Positions 34,690 through 46,502 of a DNA stretch of 64,000 bases are shown piece after piece. Every line of letters begins with the position of its first letter. The stretch's first letter is position 1. Origin of the DNA: Chaetoderma sp. LZ-2023a (lineage: Eukaryota; Mollusca; Caudofoveata; Chaetodermatida; Chaetodermatidae); contig CM067360.1 in the NCBI GenBank assembly GCA_034401795.1, positions 47,772,260-47,836,259 of the forward strand. The letters run 5' to 3'. The translations under genes and the position numbers were made by a program. The notes beneath the pieces are model-generated. The model saw only the letters and a list, made by a program, of their open reading frames with translations. It did not search any database and had not been told where the DNA came from.

Positions 34690-35029
34690 CCACCCCGCAT
34701 GGGAATGATTTGAGAATCTATTCAGGATATATGGCACTTAAATTCAGAAAAGTTAATCTGTTTCCCATTTGGGATCTATTGCGCATGCGCAGGCGCGCTT
34801 AGCGATAGGCGTCACCAAGGAGCGAGTACAGACTGGTGCCAGTCTATACTGAGGCTTATGCTGGGGGTTCCCTCACCAGTAGCCTGGTTAAGGGTATGCA
34901 TGGTGATGATATAGGCATAAGGGTGTATGTAAGCGAGCATAAAAATTTTATTCTGGTAGCTAAATGCAGATATTTGATTTAGCAAGTAGTGATTGAACGG
35001 TCAAGATGTTTTTGTGGTGTAATAACAAC
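34690..35029. mobile_element. Solitary DIRS terminal repeat fragment, chimeric ends
   Basis: It contains the DIRS terminal-repeat core (GCGCATGCGC, GACTGGTGCCAGTCTATACT, TAGCAAGTAGTGATTGAACG). Its inner side (CAGCCACCCCGC ... GATTTGAGAATCTA) matches the sequence inside the left repeats of the two full elements. Its outer end (TTTTTGTGGTGTAATAACAA) is the kind found only at their right ends. No coding sequence remains. Confidence 0.75.
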
Positions 35030-35640
35030 TGCTTCGGCAGTCATCTTAAGAAATATCCATTTGAAGAATAACAGAAAACTATTTTTTTTAATTTACCACT
35101 GGAATGACTGGCTCGATAACCGAACCAGTCTGGCTCGATAACCGAGCCAGTCATTGCAGTGATAAATTTTCTAAAAATAGTCTTCTCTTGCTGCAAATGG
35201 ACATTTTGCACGGGAAAATTGAAATTTTCTTGAACAAATTTTAGGATTAGAGGGTTAAAATTTAAATCTTACTGACCAAATCCGAGGGCTAAAGGGTTAA
35301 GACGGCAACAAATTTCATCAACAGTGGTTTTAAAAAACTATCCATTTGAAGAACAAGAGAAGTTTACTACTGGATTGACTGGCTCGATAAATCAGGCCAG
35401 TCATAATCTAGTAGTAAATTTTCAAAAATAGTCCTCTCTTGGTCTGCAAATGGATAGTTTGCATGGGAAAATTTACATTTTCTTGAAAAATTTTTAGGAT
35501 ACTTTGGTTACTGAGACAGTCATTAGTGGTAAATTTTCAAAAATCATTCTCTTGGACGAAAAACTGGACATCCCTCAAGACCACTACATAGTCCGCTTTT
35601 AGCGGTCTTGACCATTAAAGAGTTAAGTTAACCCTTACTA
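35030..35640. repeat. Family 1 MITE cluster after the DIRS fragment
   Basis: Copies at about 35,030-35,275, 35,300-35,475 and 35,505-35,637 (half). The first carries a duplicated tip (CTGGCTCGATAACCGA twice). Confidence 0.65.
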
Positions 35641-35826
35641 CACTGATGTTAATATTTTATATTTTAATGCGCCAATAGCAAAGAAACTGATGTCCATTTT
35701 TCAACAATTTTGGTGGATGATGTTGCTGTCTACAACAGCACCATCCTCCACCAAATTTGTTGAAAAATGAGCACCAGTTCATCTATTTAAAATTTAAAAT
35801 TTTGACATCAGAGTGGTAAGGGTTAA
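35627..35826. repeat. Palindromic MITE family 3, full-length
   Basis: About 200 bp, ends GTTAACCCTTACTACACTGA and ATCAGAGTGGTAAGGGTTAAC; centre GATGTTGCTGTCTACAACAG followed by CACCATC. CATTTTTCAACAATTTTGGT is complementary to the sequence beyond the centre. Confidence 0.85.
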
Positions 35827-36921
35827 CACAAGAGAGTTTAAGACCTCTGGAGTTGTTTTTGGCTGATATGGGTACTTAGTCAAAACGGTAAAATATAACC
35901 CTACGCTAAAGATTAGTTTTTGGCCAGCTCAGCTATTAAATAAAGGGTTAACAAATCACTGATATGTCAGAGCTTATTGTTTTCACCAATGCATATTTCC
36001 AGTTCATCTGTCTATTGTCTATGACTACACAGTTATCTCCCTTGATGAGTAAGAACTGAGTAACTTACAAATGAATTCTGCTCAAGGCACATAATTACAA
36101 TGGAGCCATAAAAGACTGTAGTAACCACCAAACACACTCCGGTGGTACCATTTACAGAGCAGAGGAATGGCAAAACTCTTGTCTATATTATTCAGAAAAC
36201 TTCCGCCTTCCTCGGGATAATTACAACGCATGCTCACAATGTAATATAAATTATAAACTAGTTTACAACCAGTGTCTTGGAAACTGATATACAATGAACT
36301 GTGAAGGTCGAGTTTATGAAAATGTCAGGCGATTAAATATACAGATATATTCAAAGCAGACACTGAAATGACTACTCACTTTTGCAACAATACAACATAT
36401 TTCCAATATAATTAGTAGACTCACAGTAACCATTAACCCTTTAACCCTGAAATTTGATCAAGAAAATTTAAATTTTCTCATAGAAAGTGTTCAATTGTAA
36501 ACAAAAGACAAGAAAATGAAATGAGAAAGAGAACTCAACTAATTCTGTGCCAACATTTGCGCCTCCATGCCACATGTCATCTCTACATGTGTACTTGTGG
36601 TTGGCGGCCATACTCAATTTCTCATCACCATTTGATAGGTTTCTTCTTCAGACCCTCAGTCAAATGGACTTTTGACATTTCAAACTGATCCAGCAAACTA
36701 GCAGTCATCATCAACAAATCGATTTCAAGATGACCGGTGATCACCGGTGGCAAATTTAGATATTGGATCATCATCCACTACAATAGCTTTCTAATTCTTC
36801 TTCAGATCTAGTCCAAAGAATTGTCAAACTGATCGAGAAATAATAATGGAGGCACTGTCCAGAAACCACTCTATTGGACATTCAAGATTAATGTAGAGGT
36901 CAGTTTTGGCTGGCGTGACCA

Positions 36922-37159
36922 TTAACCCTTTAACCATCAAATGTTTTTAAAAATTTCAAATTTTCTCATAGAAAATGTTAATTTGCAGACCAAGAACAAT
37001 TTTTAAAAAATTTACTACTGGAATAACTGGCTCGATTATCGAGCCAGTCATTCCACTTATAAATTTTCAAAAATAGTTCTCCTATGGTCTGCAAATGGAC
37101 ATTTCTCAAGACCACTGTAGAAGCAATTCTTTGGCAAGCCCGAGTGTTCAATGGTTAAA
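36922..37159. repeat. Palindromic MITE family 1, full-length
   Basis: ATTAACCCTTTAACCATCAA and the closing AATGGTTAA end; tip GGCTCGATTATCGAGCC is self-complementary. Confidence 0.8.
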
Positions 37160-37425
37160 TCACATGTTCTTAAGCAATATAATCTATACTTTGAACTGTT
37201 ATTGCCATGAAATGCATGCATGCAATTGCAGAGGTTATCACAGAATATTGTCAAATGTACAAGGATAATTTCCATTGGATTCCTCTATAACTCAAGTACC
37301 ATTAGAACCAAAAGTGATGGATTATCCCTTGCTAGTTGGGAACTTGAGATATAATGATTACAATCACTGGACAGTTTTTGCTGAGCATGGGTGGGTGGGT
37401 GGGGGGGGGGGGGATAATGCATATG

Positions 37426-37660
37426 TTAACCCTTTGACACTCATATCAGCCAAGAACTCTGTTTGCAGTGGTCTTGAGAAATGTCCATTTGCAGACTGAG
37501 ATTATTTTTGAAAATTTACCACTAGAATGACTGACTCGATTACAGAGACAGTCATTCCAGTGGTAACTTTTCAAAAATAGTCTTCTCTTCGTCTGCAAAT
37601 CAACATTTTATATGAGAAAATATAAATTTTCTTGAACAACTTCGAGGGTTAAAAGGTTAA
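37426..37660. repeat. Palindromic MITE family 1, full-length
   Basis: TTAACCCTTTGACACTCATA to GGGTTAAAAGGTTAA. A G-run (about 37,401-37,413) lies just outside. Confidence 0.8.
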
Positions 37661-38516
37661 ATACACCCCCACATAACCACCTTACATAAATTTGAACGCT
37701 CTGGATTGATTGATACGCACATATTTGCATATGGTCTGTGTCATTTCTCGCGATGCTGTATTTAGCACAATTCCGATGTGGTCTAATTTGAATATACAAC
37801 CGACAGTTGAAACATGAATAAAACGTGCAATGCTGGAATACAAATATCACAATTTTAAGGGAAATTCACAAGACATTTGTTGCGTATGTTCAAATTAATT
37901 TGACTGGAAGCCATTGGTACCAAATGTCAGATTAGCTAGAATATATGAAAGATAATATTTTTTTCACCATAGACAATCATCGGTAGGTCTGTTGAACATT
38001 GCTGAACGGGTCAATCATAGCTATTATCATGATGACTGCTAGAGGAACATTATCCAAGCCAGTGATTCCAAGTGTGGGGAAATGAATCAGCTATTGTCCT
38101 GGACGGCATTCAGATGATGACGATGCCATAGGGTTTTAAACCAATAATCAATTTCATCATAAACAACCACCTTGGGAAGCATCAGGCGCCTTAGAACGGA
38201 CATATTACACAATATGGGTGGTGCTGTAATCATCAACTGTCATACAAAACTTCTTTTTGCCCAAACTTGACAGATTTTGGGAAGTCGAGAAAGCTCCTGG
38301 CATCTTTGGCCTATAATCCTTCATTCCCAAATTAATAAATAACACTTTACCAGTCAAACTGGTGACAACTGGCATTAATGCAGTTGCTTTGAAGAATTTC
38401 CATTTGTAGGCCAAGATTATTTTTGAAAATCTGTCACTGGAATGCCTAACTCGATAACCAGCTAAACACAAAATGTTAATGCTGAAAAAAGTTGCTTACA
38501 AAGATTATAATGGCCT
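37661..38516. other. Non-coding; partial MITE
   Basis: A half family 1 MITE lies at about 38,390-38,470. No gene supported. Confidence 0.35.
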
Positions 38517-38818
38517 AAACCTTTTGATCTTTTGACCCCAATGTCATTGTGTTATGCCATCACATTATAAAATGATTGCGTCCAAGATCGGGTACAGTGT
38601 GATTAACCAAACATGAGATATGGATTGGTAAGTTGAGCTAAACAACCCGTTACGGTTGAAGAAAAAAGGTTTTACCAATCTAACAATAACTTTGGCCTTT
38701 GAACCCAAGGTCATTGTGTCAAGACGTCTAATTTGAAGGAAATACTATTGTGTCCATGGTTGGGTCCAGTATGATAAACCAAACATGAGATAAGACCTGC
38801 TAAGTTTAACTAAACGTA
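38517..38818. repeat. Two-copy direct repeat, about 175-bp period
   Basis: CCAATGTCATTGTGTTATG ... AACCAAACATGAGATATGG (38,540-38,625) recurs in diverged form at 38,710-38,800. It borders the 45-bp satellite. Confidence 0.5.
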
Positions 38819-38825
38819 GATTGAC

Positions 38826-39464
38826 AATGATGATGCCATCGGTGTATCACAATAGCTTGTTTTACTTTGTAATGATGATGCCATCCGTGTATCACAATAG
38901 CTTGGTTTTACTTTGTAATGATGATGCCATCGGTGTATCACAATAGCTTGTTTTACTTTGTAATGATGATGCCATCGGTGTATCACAATAGCTTGTTTTA
39001 CTTTGTAATGATGATGCCATCGGTGTATTACAATAGCTTGGTTTTACTTTGTAATGATGATGCCATCGGTGTATCACAATAGCTTGTTTTACTTTGTAAT
39101 GATGATGCCATCGGTGTATCACAATAGCTTGGTTTTACTTTGTAATGATGATGCCATCGGTGTATCACAATAGCTTGTTTTACTTTGTAATGATGATGCC
39201 ATCGGTGTATCACAATAGCTTGTTTTACTTTGTAATGATGATGCCATCGGTGTATCACAATAGCTTGGTTTTACTTTGTAATGATGATGCCATCGGTGTA
39301 TCACAATAGCTTGTTTTACTTTGTAATGATGATGCCATCGGTGTATCACAATAGCTTGGTTTTACTTTGTAATGATGATGCCATCGGTGTATCACAATAG
39401 CTTGTTTTACTTTGTAATGATGATGCCATCGGTGTATCACAATAGCTTGGTTTTACTTTGTAAT
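38826..39464. repeat. 45/46-bp satellite, 14 units with higher-order pattern
   Basis: Unit AATGATGATGCCATCGGTGT followed by ATCACAATAGCTTG(G)TTTT and ACTTTGT. Short units (45) lack one G present in long units (46). Order from the left: S L S S L S L S S L S L S L. Because 45 keeps frame and 46 shifts it, overlapping minus-strand ORFs arise (repeated HRWHHHYKVK); these are not genes. Confidence 0.9.
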
Positions 39465-39539
39465 ATGAAGCTAAAAAATGCAACAAAGTGATTGCATTGA
39501 ATCAAGTAATGAGATTACCATAAAATAATTACCATCTGC

Positions 39540-40293
39540 TAACAAATAATGATGATATGCTAACAAATAATGATGATATGCTAACAAATAATGACCATGC
39601 TAACAAATAATGGTCATATGCTACCAAATAATGACGATATGCTAACAAATAATGACGATATGCTAACAAATAATGGTCATATGCTAACAAACAATGACCA
39701 TGCTAACAAATAATGGTCATATGCTACCAAATAATGACGATATGCTAACAAATAATGATGATATGCTAACAAATAATGGTCATATGCTAACAAATAATGG
39801 TCATATGCTACCAAATAATGACGATATGCTAACAAATAATGACGATATGCTAACAAATAATGACGATATGCTAACAAACAATGACCATGCTAACAAATAA
39901 TGACGATATGCTACCAAATAATGACGATATGCTAACAAATAATGACGATATGCTAACAAATAATGACGATATGCTAACAAACAATGACCATGCTAACAAA
40001 TAATGGTCATATGCTAACAAATAATGACCTTATGCTAACAAATAATGACGATATGCTAACAAATAATGATGATATGCTAACAAATAATGACGATATGCTA
40101 ACAAACAATGAGCATGCTAACAAATAATGGTCATATGTTAACAAATAATGATCAAATGCTAACACATAATGACCATATGCTAACACATAACGACCATATG
40201 CTAACACATAACGACCATATGCTAACAAATAATGACCATATGCTAACAAATAATGATCATATGCTAACAAATAATGACCATATGCTAACATAA
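39540..40293. repeat. 21-bp satellite (GCTAACAAATAATGACGATAT), about 36 units
   Basis: Units of 21 bp are mixed with 19-bp versions (GCTAACAAATAATGACCAT) and ACCAAATAATG variants. The 19-bp variants recur at spacings of roughly 100-190 bp, hinting at larger copied blocks. Both strands are open in some frames by composition only. Confidence 0.9.
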
Positions 40294-40490
40294 TACCAAA
40301 GTAATCTCATTTTTTCGCATTAAAAATTACGCAGTTTCTTAAAACGAAGGCGTAATGCGATCCACAGACCTACAAACACACACATTCAAAATGATGTTTC
40401 TACCATACTCGTCTGAATCACTCGACCATTCTTATTTGACTTTACAAGAAATCCAAATCTAATGGTACTCTTGAATTAATAAGCATACTT

Positions 40491-40728
40491 CAACCCTTTC
40501 ACGACGAAGCCGGCCAAAACCGGCCTCTGCAGTGTTCTTGTGGAATGTCCATTTGCAGGACAAGAGAAGACAATTTTAGAAAATTTACCACTGTAATGAC
40601 TGGCTTGGTAAGACAGCCAGCCATTCCAACGGTAAATTTTCAAAAATAGTCTTCACTTGGCCTGCAAATGGGCATTCTATAAGGAACTATTCTAATTTTC
40701 TTGAAAAATTTGGTCACTAAAGGGTTAA
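40491..40728. repeat. Palindromic MITE family 1, full-length
   Basis: AACCCTTTCACGACGAAGCC to CACTAAAGGGTTAA; tip GGCTTGGTAAGACAGCC has decayed. Confidence 0.75.
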
Positions 40729-41107
40729 AACAGTCGATAGAATCTTAAATTGGTCGCTGCGGGTTAAGTGTGAAAATACTAAAATTGGTAGCTGCGGGTG
40801 AAGTGTGAAAATACTAGGTCACACTAATCTACATTTGTTACACTAAGTACTATTACCCTAAACCTGCAGTGCGTAACAAATGATGCTTTCGCGCGCATGG
40901 TTTTCAAAATATTATTTTTAATCAGGTTTGTATCTCTTCAACGAATCTGATGTATCTGGTCGGTAGATGTGAAAATGTTAAATTAGTCGGATATGAGAAA
41001 GTACCCCTGTTTAGTAACCAGCCATAATTTTGTACTTATCAAATACATTGAAATGACCTCTAAGATTAACCTTTTAATTCTTAAATCTCTTCAAGAAAAT
41101 TTCAATT

Positions 41108-41888
41108 ATCACATTAAACAAGAGGTTCAAGGGCCTTAATGCTCACCTGGACCATTAGCAATTGAATCATTAGCATTTGAACAGACATAATACTTTCTAT
41201 TCAGCAGTAACAAGACATAAAAAACAAAATTGATAATTCAGAATGATCAATATTTAGTGAGAAATTAATGATGAAAGCTGACCACACAATCAGATTGAAC
41301 CTTAGGTTCCATCCAGCCAATAAAAAATCCAATATGGCCATCAAATCGAAAATTTTGATTGGTCCGTGACAGACATGTTTTATCAAGGATCACGTTCTCT
41401 TGAACAAACTTGAATGACCCTTAGTTATCAATGAAGCCTGATCTTGATTTTGGACAACAAGATGCTGACTGGAACAAGAGGTTAATGAGTAGGGTTTTAA
41501 ACGATTTACAGCCATTTTTCGGAAAATCCAAGATGGCTACCGAACAAATTGACCAATCAAAATTCTGTATACAAGCTCAGAAGCACATGACTCTAGGGTC
41601 CTTCCAGATGAGTTAACTTGAAATCGTTCAAATGGTTAATAAGAAGTAGCATTTTAACTGATTTTCAGAAAATCGAACATAGCCGCCAGAAAAATTGGCC
41701 AATCAAAATTATGTATACAAGTTTTGAAAACTACCAGCCTAGTATTCTTCCAGTCAAGTCTGGTTGAAATTGCTCAAGCATTTAATGAGGAGTCGCATTT
41801 TAAATGATTTTTCAGAAAATTCAAGATGGCCACCAAAAAATTGCAAGTATACAAGTTCTGAATCATACCACTCTAGGGTCCTTCCAAC
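41108..41888. repeat. Composite repeat, left part, split by TIR transposon copy A
   Basis: It starts AGAGGTTCAAGGGCCTTAAT then GCTCACCTGG and carries degenerate about 150-170 bp subunits. Each contains AAAATCCAAGATGGC, GACCAATCAAAATTCTGTAT and ACTCTAGGGTCCTTCCA. It resumes at 44,894. Its right end (45,915, AAGGTGAGCTAAAAA) is roughly inverted to its start. Confidence 0.7.
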
Positions 41889-42019
41889 TGATAGTAGGGC
41901 AGATATGTGAAAAAGATGTTCCATTCTGGCAGAATGCATGAAATTTGGCATATAGGTGGTTTACGGTATCCTGATCATAATTAGATGCGGTGCCACGTGA
42001 TTCTACCAAGGGAACCCAT

Positions 42020-44188
42020 TCAAAATGGCGGATTCAAAATGGCCGCCTTCCCAGCGGAAACACACAGAGACGCTGGGGCATCAGACAGTCTCCTAAATAG
42101 TGACTTGAATAGATCTGAAGTCCTCCAAACTTCCCATGCTGTCTTCTTGCCAATCCCACAAAATGCAGACACAGTGTCACACCCAGAGAAAGCATGCATA
42201 AATAGCAGTCCTTGTGACGCTTCTGCACCCAAAACTGTTGCAATGCCATGAGCTGAGACATAGCGGAAGGTCTTCCCATGGCCAAATGCGACCCAGAGAT
42301 CACACCCATGAAGAAAGTTTGCTGTCCGTATGGCTAGGACTACGACGTCTATCTGTAGCATGAATCATTATTGTTCGATAACCTTGGTGATATGCATGGA
42401 AGGCGTGGAGCAACATTCTACCATCTGCTTCATCTTGCATGCATGGCGCAAGTTGTGAGACGTCATGCTCTGGCCTCATCAGCACGTCTTCCTCACATGT
42501 TGTGATGAGTATCTTTCCTTCTGGTAGCTCGAATGACTCCAATGTATGTGTGAGAAAGGTGAAGAGGCCTGTTTTGTTTTCGTACAACGTTTGATGTCAA
42601 TTGTTCAAGAGTTCGAATGACCCCAGTATTTGTGTCTGAACAATGTTGTGTTAATGAGATTGCTGTCCCATGGAATGCAGTTCGTGCTGATGTGGATGTA
42701 GGATTATGGTCTATGTTATCAAGGTTCCCAGTTGTGAACAGATTACCATGCAAGTTAGTCGGACAAACAACCCCATCCTTTTTAAACATGTCTATAGCCT
42801 TATTTCGTACATCAGTCTAGAGCAGCATGACGCGATCGTAGGATACTGAAAGGCCATGTCTGAAGAATTCATCCCCAAGCTCCCGCTTTCACGTTTTGGC
42901 ATGAATTAGTAGGCCTAGGTAGAGTGGCAATGCTGTTTCACGATCAGGATTATGGCGAGTTCCCATACTGCTTTTACACGCTCTTTTAATGGCATTAAAG
43001 ATGAGTAGCTGGGTCAATGACGACACTACTTCCCCCTTGATAGTTTGGGAATTCTCATTTTGATTATGAATGTTGGTACCGTCCAGTATCATCTGAACTA
43101 AAGTAACAAGTGATTGAGGTAAGTTGTCATACTGGTCAGCATCAAGTGAACCCTTGGAATCATACTTAATCTGAAAAATCTCTTTGCGGACTATTTGAGC
43201 TGCCCTCATCAACGCAATTGCATCACTATCAGAATCATTTTTGGTGGCTAGTAATAGAGCATCGCCTGTCTTTCTTGAATGTGAGAATCACTTCATAGTT
43301 ACTCTTGTTTGACTCCACATTTGGCATTTTCGACAAAATCTTTTCCTTCAACCTGGTAGAGTTAATCCTACTTGGCATAGCACTACCAAGTTGTTCAAGA
43401 CGGCGAGTGTATAATCGTGTTAAATCAGAAAGCTTAAATATGCTGCCAATAGGATTCTCAGAGGCTTAACGATCTTCCATGTATGATATTAGCTCTGCAA
43501 GAGCAACAGAGTCAGGTTTCATATCGTCGGCAATATCAGATTCACTTCTCGAAAGAGATCTATGTCGAGTGTATAGTTTTGTCAAACAAGTCTTGTGGTA
43601 AATAGCATCCAATGCTGTCATGTCTCCAGATGACATTTTAGCAAGAAGTTTTGTATCTCTCAGTTCTGTCACCATTTTGCGTATGTTTTGGTCAAATTTT
43701 GCTGTTGCGGCTCTATGAATGTCATGCTCTATCGGTTGGTCACAGAAAAAGCACAGTGGTTGAGTGGGGTCATTTATACTTGGCATAGTGAAATTAGACC
43801 TCAATCTAGATTTGACTGGTGACCTGAGATCCTCGCTGGATTCTAATTTCGCAATTCTTTTCACGGCGCGATCAACCCGAGTCCGGCTACAGAGATGCCA
43901 ACAAGATTTGTGCCACCTAGCACAGTTTTCTATGAGCGTCTCCACAATTCCAGATCCATCATTCAACCTACATAGATCCAGGTATGGTGGAAGGGCATGG
44001 AGTTGCTGTAGCCTATCAAGGTTATCAGCTAATGACCTATAACTCGTAATCACATTGTCACGATTTGTGTTACTACATGGATCTATGAGATGCTCCGTTG
44101 TGGACTGCTGGCAAATAACACACAGGGACCAGTTCGTGTGTGCTAAATCCACTGTGGGATCAGATGTCAATTTCACTTTCTTTGACAT
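42020..44188 (-). pseudogene. Copy A gene: Cys/His N-region and PIN/XPG-like nuclease, broken
   Basis: The open start MSKKVKLTSDPTVDL runs 240 codons (44,188-43,466). It includes CVICQQ...HLIDPC, HKSCWHLC and CFFCDQPIEHDIH, Cys/His groups that could bind zinc. It ends at a stop where copy B has Asn-Gln (MEDR-stop versus MEDNQ). Further frames continue: KEIFQIKYDSKGSLDADQYD (43.2 kb), FTTGNLDNIDHNPTSTSA-like and FHGTAISLTQH (42.7 kb), DEADGRMLLHAFHAY (42.4 kb), LHGCDLWVAFGHGKTF and HAFSGCDTVSAF (42.2 kb). The acidic EAD, DTD-position and GCDT residues follow the PIN/FEN/XPG nuclease pattern; the central Asp motif reads IDVVVL here. The C-terminal Cys cluster present in copy B is deleted. Function as a transposase is inferred from lying between terminal repeats. 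Confidence 0.75.
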
Positions 44189-44527
44189 ATTGACTTGAAT
44201 GCGAGAATATAATAGACTATTGTCTCTGTTTATAAGCAGAGCACAATACGCGTGTGCGTGATTGCTATGCAGCTATGTATTCTCCTGATATATTTAAATA
44301 GTCAGTGAGAGGTTAGGAAACTACAATAATTATATGGAAATCCGCAACGAAATAATGCTTGGCGAAGCGAGGGGCTGGCATACAATTACTTTTACTGGAG
44401 AAAACGTGTAGACCAATTGTTTTGAGTAGCAAAAACTTGTTTCTAAAATGTTCCGCCCGGAATGTGTGTACAAACGTTTAGCAATAATACCCACTAATTT
44501 ACAAATGTTACAACAACGATGACGATG

Positions 44528-44547
44528 ACCACAACAACAACAACAAC

Positions 44548-44584
<37 letters not shown>

Positions 44585-44586
44585 TA
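44528..44586. repeat. (AAC)n(AAT)n microsatellite at inner edge of a terminal repeat
   Basis: ACAACAACAACAACAATAAT continuing as (AAT)n. The complementary tract occurs at the same position in copy B (56,876-56,940), so it belongs to the element. Confidence 0.85.
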
Positions 44587-44893
44587 TTTTTCAGCATGTT
44601 TATCTATTTAGAGTATTGTAGTAGGTAAAATCATAACCAGTGACCCAAGAAACCCTTAATTTGACATCAATTCCAGCCCTCTACTCCATCTAGAACTTGA
44701 GCAATGCAGATTTTCCGCGGGGAAGGCGGTCATTTTGAATCCGCCATTTTGAATGAGTTCCCTTGGTAGAACCACGTGGCACTGCATCTAATTATGTTCA
44801 GCATACCTTAAACCACCTATATGCCAAATTGCATGCTTTCTGTCAGAATGGAACATCTTACCTCAAATTTGTTACATATCCAACCCACTATGA

Positions 44894-45926
44894 GTTTGCT
44901 TGAAATTGGCCAAGTGGTTAATGAGGAGTAGGCTTTTAAATGATTAAAGAAATTTTCAGAAAATCCAAGATGACCACCAGAAAAATTAACCAATCAAAAT
45001 TCTGGATACATGCTCTGAAACATACCAGCCTAGTACCCTTTCAGCCAAGACTGGTTGAAATTCCCAAAGCAGTTAATGAGGAGTAGCATTTTATATGATT
45101 TCCCACCATTTTTTTTAATATTCAAGATGGTGGGCGAAAAAATAGAGAAATCAAAATTCTGTATATAAGTTCTGAACCATAAGATCCTTCCAGCCAAATT
45201 TGTTTGAAATCCGTCAAAGCATAAATGAGATGCGCTTTAAACGACATCCTGCCATTTTTTTTAACATTTAAGGTGGCCGAAAAACTAGACCAATCAAAAT
45301 TTTGTATAGCAGTTCTGAAGCCTACCACCATAGGATCCTTCCAACCAAATTTGGTTGAAATCCGCCAAAGCATAAATGAGGAGATGCGTTTTAAACGATT
45401 TTGCACCATTTTTAAAAATATTCCAGATGGTCAGTGAAAAAATACACCAATTAAAATTCTGTATACAAGTTTTGAAGCATACCCATCTAGGGTCCTCCCA
45501 ACCGAGTTTGCTTGAAATCGGCCAAGTGGTTAATGAGCAGGCTTTTAATTGATTTCCAGAAATTTTCTGAAAATCCAAGATGGCTGCAGGACTTATTGAC
45601 CAATCAGAATTCTCATTATAAGTGTTGAAGTCTACCAGGATAGAATTAGTCCACACAAGTTTCATTGAAGTTGGGCCATTTATATTGGAGGAGTAGCATT
45701 CTAAATGATTTTCAGAAATTTTTTGGAAAATCCAAGATGACCACCAGAAAAATTGACCAATCAAAATCCTGTATAGAAGTTCTGGAGCCTACCACCATTT
45801 TCCTTCCAAATTTGATTGAAATCTGTCAAAGCATAAATGAGGAGATGCGATTTGATGGACGGACGGACGGCGGACGGATGACCGCCATGGCATAATCTCA
45901 CTCTGGGCCGAAGGTGAGCTAAAAAA
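44894..45926. repeat. Composite repeat, right part
   Basis: Six or more diverged subunits of about 150-170 bp (CCAAGATGGCTGCAGGACTT, AATTGACCAATCAAAATCCT, GAAATCCGCCAAAGCATAAA). The end is GGACGGACGGCGGACGGATG, then GGCCGAAGGTGAGCTAAAAA. ORFs within are repeat artefacts. Confidence 0.7.
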
Positions 45927-45929
45927 TGA

Positions 45930-46110
45930 AAATATCCATTTTCAGACCAAGAGAAGACTATTATTGAAATATTATCTCCTGAATGCCTGGCTCAGTTATT
46001 GAGCCAGTCATTCCAGTGGCAAATTTTCAAACATTCTTCTCTTGGTCTACAAATGGGCATTTCTCAAGATGACTACAGAAGCCATTTTTTTATCTGGCTT
46101 GAAGGTTAAA
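45930..46110. repeat. Palindromic MITE family 1, partial
   Basis: Tip GGCTCAGTTATTGAGCC with arms CAGACCAAGAGAAGACTATT and its inverse; outer ends decayed. Confidence 0.65.
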
Positions 46111-46502
46111 GGTTACGGTTTGCATATAGACCATGCACCTAAACAGAACAATCAGGGTAACATTAATATTAACCAGCCTCATATTCTATCATTACTCCTC
46201 TGGCAGCTATCTTCGGCCATCAAAGACAATGATTGAATATACTGAGCATAAAGAAAGTAATTTGGATTCATTTATCTCATGGCTAACCGTATCTGCAGCA
46301 GACATCACATCTTTCTGATGACATTGTGGCAATATGTCACGTTTTTATGTGCGTGGAGATCAATAACACTCGCATAAGTGCTCTAACAAGTATTGTAACT
46401 GAATTCTCATGAAACCTAATGTTCTCATAAATCAATAAAATACAAGAACCTTTTAAAAAGATAGTTTGTACTATTTGCTACTTTATGAGTACTAAGTAAA
46501 AT

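Larger units (their letters stand above)
41889..44893 (-). mobile_element. TIR transposon copy A with 3-bp TGA target duplication
   Basis: The element is 41,892-44,890, flanked by TGA on both sides. Ends are TAGTAGGGCAGATATGTG and, on the opposite strand, TAGTGGGTTGGATATGTAAC. The left terminal repeat is cut to about 170 bp by a deletion that joins it to the gene body. The right terminal repeat is about 290 bp and reaches the (AAC)n(AAT)n tract. Removing the element and one TGA leaves a sequence matching other subunits of the composite repeat, which supports the boundaries. The gene inside lies on the minus strand and is broken. Confidence 0.8.

Noticed and set aside
38892-39440. Overlapping minus-strand ORFs with HRWHHHYKVK repeats
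   Set aside because: They arise from the 45/46-bp satellite; each 46-bp unit shifts the frame, and there is no start context or known family.
38826-39464. Possible CRISPR-like array
   Set aside because: Units are tandem without unique spacers, and the genome is eukaryotic.
39677-40293. Repetitive ORFs on both strands (LAYRHYL and MLTNND types)
   Set aside because: Products of a 21-bp satellite; both strands open because of unit length divisible by three.
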